This document shows, piece after piece, positions 7,546 through 15,738 of a stretch of DNA of 64,000 nt. The notes under the pieces are model-generated. The model saw nothing but the letters and a program-made list of their open reading frames with translations, was not told the origin of the DNA and made no database searches. The DNA is taken from contig CAMLMH010000011.1 of assembly GCA_946481315.1 (NCBI GenBank), forward strand, positions 30,475-94,474, written 5' to 3'. Numbering within the stretch: position 1 is the stretch's first letter; every line of letters starts with the position of its first letter. This DNA comes from an uncultured Bacteriovorax sp. (GTDB taxonomy: Bacteria; Bdellovibrionota; Bacteriovoracia; Bacteriovoracales; Bacteriovoracaceae). Position numbers and translations under genes: made by a program.

Positions 7546-9013
7546 GCACATTAAAAATCTTCTGCAGCTGCTCGACAACTTCTTTATAGGTTAATTGAGT
7601 ATAATGCGACTTTAACTGAAGAATAATGTTTGTCAGGTCACTAGGGGTGACTTCTTTCCCGCTTTTCTCCATTGTCTCCAGATAGGAAGTGACGAAATCT
7701 TCAACTACGATAAACGCCATGGCCAGCGGAGAGATGGACAGACTGGGATTCTCCAGAAATCCTTTCCCGCTTTTTACACCATGATGTTCACGTATAAGTA
7801 TGGTTAATTCCCGCGGGGCTTTGACCAGTTTTTCCAGATGGTTTCCGATAGTATCAGCATGATTTAGCATTAAATTCCTGATTTCATCAGGAAGCCTGCT
7901 CTTTTCCTGATTATATCGGTGATGACTGCGGATGTTTCGTTCATTGTGCAGACACAAATCATGAAAGAGGGAAAGATAGATAATTTTATTTTTCGACTGA
8001 TCTTTGCTCCATGGAAAAGAATCAATAAATTTAAAAATTAACACGCATGTCATATGGATATGAGAGTAAGCATAAGACATTTTCTTTGCGGCCAGTCCCT
8101 GAAAAAATAGGGCCATCGGGTCAGATACTTTTATGCTTTTATCCAGAGACTTAATCATCTCTTTGATAATTTCCACCGAATACTTATTGAATGATTCCTG
8201 TTTGAAAATATCCAGCAAAAATTCATAGCCATCACTGTTTAAAGTCAGTCGATCCATGGCCGTTATTTGTGGATTTGTGAAAAGAGACAGAAAACTCTCG
8301 GTTAGTATCTGGTTGGCAACATCAAAATCTTTTTCAGTGACAAATAATTCTTTACCTGTGCGCAGTTCAAACTGGCGCTGAACTTCTTTTGTATTTTTCC
8401 ATCCAGGCGCCAGCTTTTGACTGTATACGAATTCATCATTTTTTTTAATTCGTCCATAAACAGCAAATGGTAAGATTTGATCCGGAATCAGGTGTAAAAA
8501 ATATTTTATATGGAAGGGACAATATTCCTCAGCGGGGAGTATTTTCTTTTTTATTTGCGGTAAGCGGAAGACTGTTGTTTTCTCTTCGTCAGACGTGACT
8601 TCAGCTTTTTTAGGATTTTCCGGAACTGGTATATTTATTTTTTCCGGTTGCAGGTCGTCGATATCTTCAGTGGAAGCACCGATAAGAAAGGCAACTTTAT
8701 GAGCTAGCTTTTTTGGGTCAGCGGATTCGTTAACGGCTATTTCCTGTTTAAGACCGGAGCTTTTATGCCCAAGAGTGAGAACCTGGGTTTCAATCGCATT
8801 TGACTGAATATAATTACAAATTCGAAAAGCAGTCGAATCATTACCGATTTTTTCATTACAGAGGACTAAATTGAAAGGAATAATACTGAGGACAGATAAC
8901 AAATCCTCTGCGTCTTTTTTAATAACGCTGTTTACCTGATAACGACGGGACAATTCAGCCTGAACAATCCGGGTGAATTCCTGATCTTTGAGAAGAATGG
9001 CTATCTGGAACAT
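7538..9013 (-). CDS. Degenerate receiver plus HD-GYP-like domain protein
   Basis: A 491-residue cytoplasmic protein. The N-terminal 120 residues resemble a CheY-type receiver, but the usual phospho-acceptor Asp position reads Asn53 (NLVLCNE), so phosphorylation is unlikely. A charged linker follows. The C-terminal 200 residues contain an HD-superfamily pattern: SLFHDL, NHAD, and IREHHGVKSGKGF, the last resembling the HHE...GYP region of cyclic-di-GMP phosphodiesterases but without a true GYP. It may be a catalytically altered or non-catalytic c-di-GMP protein. It stands alone on this strand; no strong Shine-Dalgarno was seen. Confidence 0.75.
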   Translation of the reverse strand: MFQIAILLKDQEFTRIVQAELSRRYQVNSVIKKDAEDLLSVLSIIPFNLVLCNEKIGNDSTAFRICNYIQSNAIETQVLTLGHKSSGLKQEIAVNESADPKKLAHKVAFLIGASTEDIDDLQPEKINIPVPENPKKAEVTSDEEKTTVFRLPQIKKKILPAEEYCPFHIKYFLHLIPDQILPFAVYGRIKKNDEFVYSQKLAPGWKNTKEVQRQFELRTGKELFVTEKDFDVANQILTESFLSLFTNPQITAMDRLTLNSDGYEFLLDIFKQESFNKYSVEIIKEMIKSLDKSIKVSDPMALFFQGLAAKKMSYAYSHIHMTCVLIFKFIDSFPWSKDQSKNKIIYLSLFHDLCLHNERNIRSHHRYNQEKSRLPDEIRNLMLNHADTIGNHLEKLVKAPRELTILIREHHGVKSGKGFLENPSLSISPLAMAFIVVEDFVTSYLETMEKSGKEVTPSDLTNIILQLKSHYTQLTYKEVVEQLQKIFNVPN

Positions 9014-9082
9014 GTTCTTAGTCTAAGGCTGAATCCAGGTATTTTCAACTGCAACACAATCTTGGCGATTCTATCAAGAATA

Positions 9083-9111
9083 CAAAAAAAATAGGGGCCC
9101 CATGAGGGCCC
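9083..9111 (-). terminator. Terminator downstream of the 9.1-9.5 kb gene
   Basis: Read on the minus strand, GGGCCC and GGGCCC (a self-complementary hexamer at 9095-9100 and 9106-9111) form a stem with a five-base loop, followed by TATTTTTTTT. It ends the small exported-protein gene. Confidence 0.85.
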
Positions 9112-9120
9112 AGATGTTGT

Positions 9121-9546
9121 CTAGAGACTGATTTTACAAGCAGAATAAGTACTGGCGTCTTCACCTCTATGATCAAACAGAACATTTGAAATAAAAAATT
9201 CAACTTGTTCTTCTGAGAGTGCACGGATGTGCAGGAGCTGAGTTCCGCCGTTTACATAATGAGGAAAACGCAGAGACTGAGAAGCGGAAACTTCTCCTTT
9301 TTGTAAGTCGACTACTAATCCCAGAGCATTATCCAGAAGAGTATAAGCGTCACGGGTATTGGCAGAATTGATCTCTACAGTAACTGCACCTTTTGTTGTT
9401 GAAACAGCAACAGTACATTTAAGAGCGCCGTTAACACCCTTATAAATACCTGGCGCAACCAGTGCTGTTACCGCTTCAGTAGCAGTTGGCTTTGCAAAAG
9501 CTTGCGAAGAAAGTAGAAGGGTTAGTCCCACGAGAATTGATTTCAT
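9121..9546 (-). CDS. Small exported protein, two-cysteine type
   Basis: A 141-residue exported protein with a signal peptide (1-18, ending QAFA) and a GGAGAG Shine-Dalgarno before the ATG. The mature chain begins with a short helix-like segment and then mostly beta pattern. There are two cysteines only, one in GALKCTV and one five residues from the C-terminus in ACKISL. The same arrangement occurs in the exported protein at 20904-21326, which suggests a shared fold held by one disulfide. No named family is recognised. It has its own terminator and appears monocistronic. Confidence 0.75.
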   Translation of the reverse strand: MKSILVGLTLLLSSQAFAKPTATEAVTALVAPGIYKGVNGALKCTVAVSTTKGAVTVEINSANTRDAYTLLDNALGLVVDLQKGEVSASQSLRFPHYVNGGTQLLHIRALSEEQVEFFISNVLFDHRGEDASTYSACKISL

Positions 9547-9639
9547 ATGCTCTCCAAATCAGTTAAAAGTTGTGATTGGTTGTGTATCCCAAAAATTAAC
9601 GCCGGACAAGAAATCCTATAAAAATGTCATTTTTTTAAA

Positions 9640-9668
9640 TTGACAGTTTGTGGCGCATCCATTAAATT
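9640..9668 (+). promoter_or_regulatory. Promoter of tRNA-Val
   Basis: A perfect -35 TTGACA (9640-9645) is followed after 17 bases by a -10 TAAATT (9663-9668). Transcription would start near 9676, about 15 bases before the tRNA. Confidence 0.75.
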
Positions 9669-9690
9669 AAGCAGCACTTCGAATTCTAAT

Positions 9691-9766
9691 GGGCGTTTAG
9701 CTCAGCTGGGAGAGCGCTACCCTTACAAGGTAGATGTCGGGGGTTCGAACCCCTCAACGCCCACCA
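9691..9766 (+). tRNA. tRNA-Val (anticodon TAC)
   Basis: A full cloverleaf is visible: acceptor GGGCGTT pairs with AACGCCC, the D arm is GCTC...GAGC, the anticodon stem CTACC/GGTAG holds the loop CTTACAA with anticodon TAC at 9724-9726, and the T arm contains GGTTCGAACC. The discriminator A and the CCA end (9764-9766) are encoded. Confidence 0.97.
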
Positions 9767-9858
9767 TTTTAATTCTGTTTACAATCTTCTGATTTATATC
9801 ATTTATTCTTTAGCCATCTTCTGGAAAAATCCTTCTTTAACCTTTTAAAGGAATCGTC

Positions 9859-10884
9859 ATGAGCACCAAAGAACGTTTCGCTGATAAAATGGATATGCCT
9901 CCGGCAACGGAAGCACCTAACGTTTATCCCCTAACCTGGGTGACAAAAACGCATAAGATGGAAGAAATCTGGCAAGCCGCTCAAAGAGAGCAATGGGACC
10001 CGCAAAAGCTTCCCTGGGACACTTTTGATGTTTCCCGCTACACTTGGGAGGAGCGTGAGTCGATCGCATACTGGTGGACTATTCTATCCGTCTTTGATGC
10101 TTCAGCACCGCCGGTCTTTGCTGCTGCTTTAATCAAAACCTATGAAGCTCATGAAGAAGATCCAGTCAGAAGGTGTTTTTTCTCTGTCACCCGTGACGAG
10201 CAGATGCATGAACAGATTTGCGGTCTCGCTATCACCAAACTTCTCGAACATTCTGATCCCCTGACTTACATTCCAAAAACAGAACTGGGGAAACGGCTGC
10301 AGAAAAACGCGCACTGGTTGTATTTCAATGGTGGACGCTACTGGAGTGGTTATAAAAATGCCGTACCTAAATATTCACTCGCCGTTCTCTTTAGTTCTTT
10401 TCTTATGGGTGAAATTGCCGCTGCAACGATCTTCCATCAAATGGCGAAGGGATGCTCTGAACCTGTTTTCCAGGAAGCCTTTAAAAACATCGGCCGCGAT
10501 GAAGGTCGCCACATGGCCATCTGTATGAGTTTGATGGAGCGGGATTATCCAAAACTCGCTGTTGAAGATCGCACTCTCATCACGAAACAGATTCGTGCCG
10601 GATACCTGTTTTTATCAGCAGTTCTTTTTGAACCGCCCATGGAATTCTGGGATCTGCCGGCAGATTTTATTAAAAATCAGCGAGAGGCAGAAGAAATTGC
10701 CCGTGCTGCAGGTTTTTTTATTCCAACTTACGAAGGAAAAAAAGAAAACTGGAAAAATGCCATGTTGAACTTAAAAGGTGTGCTGGATAAATACAACATT
10801 CCATTCCCGGCCATTCCGGAAGTCGGTATTACCGGTCAGGAAATTTTAGATGTCGATATGGAAGACATTATTCCGGTATTTTAA
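9859..10884 (+). CDS. Ferritin-like (R2-type) diiron oxygenase component
   Basis: A 341-residue soluble helical protein with diiron ligands in ferritin/ribonucleotide-reductase-R2 style: E114-x-x-H117 (DEQMHEQ), Glu185 in MGEIAAATIFHQ and E215-x-x-H218 (RDEGRHMA); Asp80 is a candidate for the first ligand. The next gene overlaps by one base and encodes an iron-sulfur flavoprotein reductase, so together they look like a two-component O2-dependent oxygenase or desaturase. It is not a canonical NrdB, since no NrdA is near. The substrate cannot be read from the sequence. GGAATC before the ATG may be the ribosome site. Confidence 0.8.
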   Translation: MSTKERFADKMDMPPATEAPNVYPLTWVTKTHKMEEIWQAAQREQWDPQKLPWDTFDVSRYTWEERESIAYWWTILSVFDASAPPVFAAALIKTYEAHEEDPVRRCFFSVTRDEQMHEQICGLAITKLLEHSDPLTYIPKTELGKRLQKNAHWLYFNGGRYWSGYKNAVPKYSLAVLFSSFLMGEIAAATIFHQMAKGCSEPVFQEAFKNIGRDEGRHMAICMSLMERDYPKLAVEDRTLITKQIRAGYLFLSAVLFEPPMEFWDLPADFIKNQREAEEIARAAGFFIPTYEGKKENWKNAMLNLKGVLDKYNIPFPAIPEVGITGQEILDVDMEDIIPVF

Positions 10885-11903
10885 TGAAAAAAATTCGTCT
10901 TATACCATCTCAAAAAGAAATCAATTATAACGAAGGCGAATCCGTTTTATCCTGTCTGGAAAAAAACGGATTCATCCTGCCTAATAATTGCCGGGCCGGC
11001 GCTTGTGGCGAATGTAAAGTCAAAGTGAAGTCCGGTGAAATTGATCAGGGTTTTATTCTGGACATGGCCCTCTCTCGTGAAGACCGCGAACAAGGGTTTG
11101 CGCTCATGTGTATGGCCAAAGTTAAAAGTGATGTGCTGGAAATTGAATGGGAAGATAAAGCGGGGGGACCGAAACTTTTTCCCCCAATGGAAAATGTGCA
11201 GTACATGCTGATAGAAAAAAATCAGCTGACAGATTCAATTATTAAATTACGACTGAAAGCTTTAGGGACACCAATCCGTTTCTGGCCGGGACAATACATT
11301 CAGGTGGGATTTCCCGACCACAGTATTCCCTATCGCAGTTACAGTATCGCCAACATACCTAATAACGAGGGAGAGCTTGTATTACTTGTGACGAAAGTAG
11401 AGCAGGGGAAAACAAGTCCCTTTATCCATGAGCAATTTAAAGTTGGAGAGAGAGTTAAAATAAACGGTCCTTACGGAACTTTTATCGGCGACCCCACTTC
11501 TGATCGTCCGGTACTTTGTCTGGCGCAGGGATCAGGACTTGCTCCTATTATGTCACTGGCCATGGCCGCGATGCTCAGAGGCGGCTTTAAAAATCCTGCT
11601 ACCGTATTATTTTCAGCCCGAACCAGTAAAGACTTGCTCGAACCAGGTATCTTCAAATTTTTAGAGACTAAATTTCGAAACTTTCGTTTCCACTATACAT
11701 TGACGGGAGAAGGCGAAGAAGCGCCTTTGAAAGGCAGAATCCCCGCTATCCTGCCGTCACTTTATCCCGACCTGGGCTCTCATGATTTGTATATTGCCGG
11801 AAGTCCGCAATTTGTTTCCGATTGTAAACAAAAGGCGCTGGAGTTAAACGCTGATCCATCACGACTGTTTCTGGAGAGCTTTCATTCTGCTGCGCCAGCA
11901 TAG
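10884..11903 (+). CDS. 2Fe-2S/FAD/NAD(P)H oxidoreductase (oxygenase reductase)
   Basis: A 339-residue electron-transfer protein. It has a plant-type 2Fe-2S ferredoxin domain with Cys36, Cys41, Cys44 and Cys76, then a ferredoxin-reductase FAD domain with the RSYS motif (IPYRSYSIAN), then an NAD(P)-binding domain with LAQGSGLAPIMS. This order matches phenol-hydroxylase and toluene-monooxygenase type reductases. The ATG overlaps the stop of the diiron gene (TAATG). It most likely passes electrons from NAD(P)H to the upstream diiron centre. Confidence 0.92.
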   Translation: MKKIRLIPSQKEINYNEGESVLSCLEKNGFILPNNCRAGACGECKVKVKSGEIDQGFILDMALSREDREQGFALMCMAKVKSDVLEIEWEDKAGGPKLFPPMENVQYMLIEKNQLTDSIIKLRLKALGTPIRFWPGQYIQVGFPDHSIPYRSYSIANIPNNEGELVLLVTKVEQGKTSPFIHEQFKVGERVKINGPYGTFIGDPTSDRPVLCLAQGSGLAPIMSLAMAAMLRGGFKNPATVLFSARTSKDLLEPGIFKFLETKFRNFRFHYTLTGEGEEAPLKGRIPAILPSLYPDLGSHDLYIAGSPQFVSDCKQKALELNADPSRLFLESFHSAAPA

Positions 11904-11990
11904 TGTTTTTTACACGGTTTAAAACATGCGTCTTCCAAATTGGCCATTTTTCATGTTACTTCCCTAGAAAAAATTTTAAGGAATTTTACC

Positions 11991-12431
11991 ATGAAAAAAT
12001 TGATGATTCTTGCAAGCGTATGTTTTTCACTGAATGCATTCTCAACAGAAAAAGAAGTTGTGGGATGTCTTAACCCAATGAGTTCAACCAAATCTTATAA
12101 TGCTCTTTTCGATGTCACTTACAATCGTCTTAATTCATACACGATTGAAATCGATGGTGAATTGCATGAGGAAGAACTGATTACTGAAGAAAGAGAAGTG
12201 GGCCCGCTGTATATTAAATATGCTGAGCTCGCGGGAAATATGTACGGTTATAAAGTGGCAATCACCAAAGACCTGATGAAAAACTGGAATGTGTCGTCCT
12301 GGAAGAGCACAACTTATATTGATGACTACACCGTTGAAGAAGGACAGGAGTTAGTTGTGTGCCATCTTTTGAAAAATGCTCCGTCTTCCATGGAAGTTTC
12401 GGCAAAAAATATCGCCCAAAAAATTCAGTAA
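11991..12431 (+). CDS. Small exported protein of unknown function
   Basis: A 146-residue exported protein. ATG at 11991 is chosen because AAGGAA lies nine to ten bases upstream and a signal peptide follows (1-18, ending NAFS). The mature chain is acidic with many Glu and Tyr and has two cysteines, one near the start (VVGC) and one near the end (VVCHLL). No known family is recognised. It resembles the other short exported proteins in this window in size and cysteine layout but not clearly in sequence. Confidence 0.7.
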   Translation: MKKLMILASVCFSLNAFSTEKEVVGCLNPMSSTKSYNALFDVTYNRLNSYTIEIDGELHEEELITEEREVGPLYIKYAELAGNMYGYKVAITKDLMKNWNVSSWKSTTYIDDYTVEEGQELVVCHLLKNAPSSMEVSAKNIAQKIQ

Positions 12432-12441
12432 TAGATAATTT

Positions 12442-12462
12442 GGTGGAGACGGCGTCTCCACC
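12442..12462. terminator. Perfect hairpin between convergent genes
   Basis: A nine-base perfect stem (GGTGGAGAC / GTCTCCACC) with a three-base loop lies between the exported-protein gene and marC. It lacks a clear T tract on either strand, so termination in both directions is likely but not certain. Confidence 0.65.
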
Positions 12463-12465
12463 AGC

Positions 12466-13044
12466 TTAGATCCCGCTACGAATGAGTTTAATAGACATCG
12501 CCAAAAGAATTGTCCCGAAAAACTTTCTCAAGATAATACTTCCAGTTACACCCATGGCCCGGTCAATATGATCAGAAGCCTTGAGAACTGCATAGACAAA
12601 AATCAGGTTGAGAATGAGACCCAGAATAATGTTTATCTTCGCATACTGAGAATTCAGCGAAATAAGTGTCGTCATTGAGCCTGCTCCGGCAATCAGTGGA
12701 AAGGCCAGGGGAACGATGGGAGAAGAATGCTCAATCTGCGGATCGTGTTTGAAGATTTCGATATTGAGAACCATTTCCAGTCCCAGGAAAAACATGATCA
12801 GACCACCGGCAATGGCAAAAGACTGAACATCTACACCGAACAATTTAAGAATTGACTGGCCGACATATAAAAAGACAAACAGCAGGATGCCCGATACCAG
12901 TGTTATTTTAAAGGCATCAATATTCTGGTAACGTTTACGCAAATTCAGGATGAAGGGGATCGAACCCAATATGTCGATGACTGCAAAAAGAATAAGAGTC
13001 ACCGAAAAAACTTCTTTTAAATTCAGCTCAGCTAAAAGATCCAT
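12466..13044 (-). CDS. MarC family integral membrane protein
   Basis: A 192-residue inner-membrane protein with about six hydrophobic segments. The N-terminal pattern (VTLILFAVIDILGSIPF) and the later PLAFPLIAGAGSMTT match the MarC/UPF0056 family, whose members are membrane proteins of unresolved transport function. Length is typical. It is a single gene convergent with the upstream exported protein. Confidence 0.9.
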   Translation of the reverse strand: MDLLAELNLKEVFSVTLILFAVIDILGSIPFILNLRKRYQNIDAFKITLVSGILLFVFLYVGQSILKLFGVDVQSFAIAGGLIMFFLGLEMVLNIEIFKHDPQIEHSSPIVPLAFPLIAGAGSMTTLISLNSQYAKINIILGLILNLIFVYAVLKASDHIDRAMGVTGSIILRKFFGTILLAMSIKLIRSGI

Positions 13045-13182
13045 CGACTATAGTTTCCTGCTAAAGAGTTATCATTCCATCATAGATCGAAAGCTGTGTA
13101 AAAAATACATGCAAGGCTTATTAAATTCTTAAAGTGGTGCCTTTTTGGTACTACCTAAAAAAAATTTCAGGGGGAAAATCAA

Positions 13183-14439
13183 ATGATTAGACATTTTGTT
13201 GTCTCGTCGAGTCTGCTGACAGCGCTGGCTGTAACTATGCCTGCTCTCTATGCGGATGTCACAAATAAAAACGAAGTTCAGTTGCCAGCTGAAGCTCAGA
13301 ATAAGATAGAGGGAATTAGACTGGATGATGTAGTTGCTGTATTTCCAGCGGTTATTCCCGGTCTGGCCAATGTCGCAGCTAACTTGAAAAAGACACCACA
13401 GGCCTTTTTTCCTTATGGAAATATCGAAGCCGTTCACACAGTCTTTTTAAATGACATCCCTGACCTGAGTGGCGGAGCAGTAGAGTTAAAACTGGTCGGT
13501 TTTGTGAAATATAAGGACGGAACGCGTTTTGAAAAAATTGCGGTTCGTTATAATAAGGGAGCAAAAAAGCTGGAAGAGATGACGATTGAACAACAAGGTT
13601 CAATTGATATCAAAAACACCAGTTTTACTTTGAGTGTCGGGTTAGTTGACCGCAAGCTCATCATTGAAGATAAAAATAACGATATCAAATTACTTTTCCC
13701 GGTGGGGGTAGGTGGATTTGATGAAGGCGTATTGAACGAAGGGCGGGTCAGTTTACTCACTCCACGATTTAAACGGGGAGTTCTTGATCAGCGGGCAGTC
13801 ATTTCCAAGAGAGAAAAACCTCGTTACTTCGACGGAAAGCCTTTTATTCGCATTCTTCAGGGAGCCGATCTTAAAACAGATATGACAGCGATTGGTTTTC
13901 ACATTGAAATCAATGATGGTTTTGTTCGCGGTTTTGATTCGCACGGATGTATGCGGTTACGGGCTTTTGATCTGCAGGCCCTGCATGATCTGATAATGGA
14001 CGGAAATAAACAGCAGTTGCCAATCACCGTAAGCTACCACACGGAAGATAAGGCAGATCACCCGTGGCCTAAAAGAAATAAAACGTACAAGACGGTTCAG
14101 AACAATGGAACTGCAGAAAGTCCTTTTTTCCCCTTAGACAGAGATAATCTGGTGCAAATGACATTTAGGGAATCAGGAGCGCCTATAGAAAAGCTGGCCG
14201 ATCATCCGGCAGATAATAATGAAGATCTTTTTAATTATGATACCCAGAAACAATTGCGCGAGCAGGATGAGAGACGGGCCAATGAATGTCAGGCCCGGAT
14301 CATGGCCGGCACGCTCTCTTCAGATGAAAAAAGCCTGAAGGCCTGTCTGGATGAAGGAAAGCGCAAGGATTCGGCCAGAGACCGCATCTATCGTAAATTT
14401 ATGGGTATAGATTCGGCTGAGGAGCCTATCTTATTCTGA
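13183..14439 (+). CDS. Exported L,D-transpeptidase (YkuD domain)
   Basis: A 418-residue exported peptidoglycan enzyme. A signal peptide covers about 1-24 (ending ALYA) after a GGGGG-rich ribosome site. The YkuD catalytic centre is FHIEINDG followed by SHGCMRLR with the nucleophile Cys256 and the preceding His254. About 160 residues follow the catalytic core and are charged, with two cysteines near the end. Such enzymes form 3-3 crosslinks or attach and exchange peptides on the cell wall; in predatory relatives they can act on the prey wall, which is only a possibility here. Confidence 0.9.
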   Translation: MIRHFVVSSSLLTALAVTMPALYADVTNKNEVQLPAEAQNKIEGIRLDDVVAVFPAVIPGLANVAANLKKTPQAFFPYGNIEAVHTVFLNDIPDLSGGAVELKLVGFVKYKDGTRFEKIAVRYNKGAKKLEEMTIEQQGSIDIKNTSFTLSVGLVDRKLIIEDKNNDIKLLFPVGVGGFDEGVLNEGRVSLLTPRFKRGVLDQRAVISKREKPRYFDGKPFIRILQGADLKTDMTAIGFHIEINDGFVRGFDSHGCMRLRAFDLQALHDLIMDGNKQQLPITVSYHTEDKADHPWPKRNKTYKTVQNNGTAESPFFPLDRDNLVQMTFRESGAPIEKLADHPADNNEDLFNYDTQKQLREQDERRANECQARIMAGTLSSDEKSLKACLDEGKRKDSARDRIYRKFMGIDSAEEPILF

Positions 14440-14470
14440 TCAGACCTGACAATCGGATAATTTTTACATA

Positions 14471-14508
14471 AGCAGCTTCATAATTCCCACTGGACTTTTG
14501 AAGCTGCT
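14471..14508. terminator. Ten-base inverted repeat upstream of the APP1-type gene
   Basis: AGCAGCTTCA (14471-14480) and TGAAGCTGCT (14499-14508) are perfect inverted copies separated by 18 bases. It follows the L,D-transpeptidase gene and precedes the phosphatase gene, so it could be a terminator or an operator. No T tract follows. Confidence 0.5.
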
Positions 14509-14548
14509 ACCATCTTAATTATTTAAGGACTTTTTTCCGGGAGTTATT

Positions 14549-15328
14549 ATGAAAGGGTCGATCCTTTTTCTGGCCGCCACTTTAATGCTTACAGCACATA
14601 CAGGTTTTGCTAAAACACTTATTGTAAGTGACATAGACGATACGGTTAAGCTCACTGATGTTCTGAACTCCAAACCGGAAATTATTCGCAATGCGCTCTT
14701 ATCCAAAAAAGCATTTTCAGGAATGAGCACGCTTTATCGCGAGCTCGATAAGAAAGACACAATCATTCATTATGTTTCAGGTTCTCCCCAAATTATCAAA
14801 TCAATCATTAATAATTTCCTGGAGTACAATCAATTCCCACAGGAAACGAATGTGACATTGAAACGTAAATCAATTGAAACTTATGAATATAAAGTTGAAG
14901 CGATTAAGCATTTAATTGCTAATCACAATCCGGATGAAATTATCCTGATTGGTGATGATACGGAAAAAGATCCCGAAGTCTACGATACGATTTCAAAGCT
15001 TAACCCGCGCAAAGTTTCCGGCATCTATATCCGAGCTATTAGAAACAGGGCGATTCCGGATAATGGGTTATCCCGCAACTTCTTTTCTGCCGTTGAAATT
15101 GCCGGATTTGAACACCTGAAGGGAAAATTGAACACGACAGCTGTGACGAAAGTTACTGACAGCTTTATCCGGCAGGACAATAAATCTGAATTAGCTATTA
15201 AGAATCGTTACTGTCCTTCACAAGGTCGAACTGAACTGGAGGAAATCAAACAACAGGTTCGCGATCAAAAGACGATTGAGGATATGGAAAGGACCCAAAC
15301 TAAAATCATCAAAACTTGTTCGGTTTAA
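14549..15328 (+). CDS. Exported APP1-type (DUF2183) phosphatidate phosphatase-like protein
   Basis: A 259-residue exported protein with a signal peptide (1-21, ending TGFA) and a GGGAG ribosome site. The mature enzyme starts directly with the HAD-type nucleophile motif VSDIDDTVK, followed by the YVSGSPQ motif and GDDTEKDPEVY, which define the APP1/DUF2183 catalytic domain. The yeast founder dephosphorylates phosphatidic acid. An exported version would act on lipids or phosphates outside the cytoplasm. Two cysteines lie in the C-terminal tail. The 3' end overlaps cdd by four bases in convergent orientation. Confidence 0.88.
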   Translation: MKGSILFLAATLMLTAHTGFAKTLIVSDIDDTVKLTDVLNSKPEIIRNALLSKKAFSGMSTLYRELDKKDTIIHYVSGSPQIIKSIINNFLEYNQFPQETNVTLKRKSIETYEYKVEAIKHLIANHNPDEIILIGDDTEKDPEVYDTISKLNPRKVSGIYIRAIRNRAIPDNGLSRNFFSAVEIAGFEHLKGKLNTTAVTKVTDSFIRQDNKSELAIKNRYCPSQGRTELEEIKQQVRDQKTIEDMERTQTKIIKTCSV

Positions 15329-15726
15329 TTTTTGGTTAAGTGATCCGGCGTGAAGGACAGAGGCATGAGATCCGTAAATTTCATGACAGTTTCTCCGCCG
15401 GATTCGTTACCCATGATCACTTCCATTCCAGCTGCTGCAAATTCACTCATAACCTGGCGGCAAAGACCGCATGGCGGCCAGCCTTCTTTTGTGTAGACAT
15501 AAACTTTTTGAATACCACGTTTGTTTTCCGAAATGGCCTTGAAGATCGCCACTCGTTCGGCGCAAACCGTACCACCGTAGCTAGCGTTTTCAACGTTACA
15601 GCCGGTATAGATGGAACCATCACTCATGACAATGGCACTGCCCACATGAACTTTTGAATAAGGGGAATAAGCATGAGCTGCTGCTTCAACAGCTTTTTGT
15701 CTTAATGTCGTGACGATTTTTTCCAT
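15325..15726 (-). CDS. cdd: Cytidine deaminase
   Basis: A 133-residue cytoplasmic zinc enzyme that deaminates cytidine and deoxycytidine. Visible signatures are the YSPYSKVHVGSA substrate loop, the TVCAER motif with zinc Cys and catalytic Glu, and PPCGLCRQ with the other two zinc cysteines. Length is normal for the homotetrameric class. It is the last gene of a pdp-pnp-cdd salvage unit, 12 bases downstream of the phosphorylase gene. Confidence 0.97.
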   Translation of the reverse strand: MEKIVTTLRQKAVEAAAHAYSPYSKVHVGSAIVMSDGSIYTGCNVENASYGGTVCAERVAIFKAISENKRGIQKVYVYTKEGWPPCGLCRQVMSEFAAAGMEVIMGNESGGETVMKFTDLMPLSFTPDHLTKN

Positions 15727-15738
15727 AACGTTTTTTCC

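Noticed and set aside
9691..9766. tRNA-Val as an integration site for a genomic island
   Set aside because: No integrase, direct repeat of the tRNA end or base-composition shift was seen downstream.
9859..10884. Ribonucleotide reductase beta subunit (NrdB)
   Set aside because: No NrdA partner nearby, no tyrosyl-radical context seen, and the coupled reductase points to an oxygenase.
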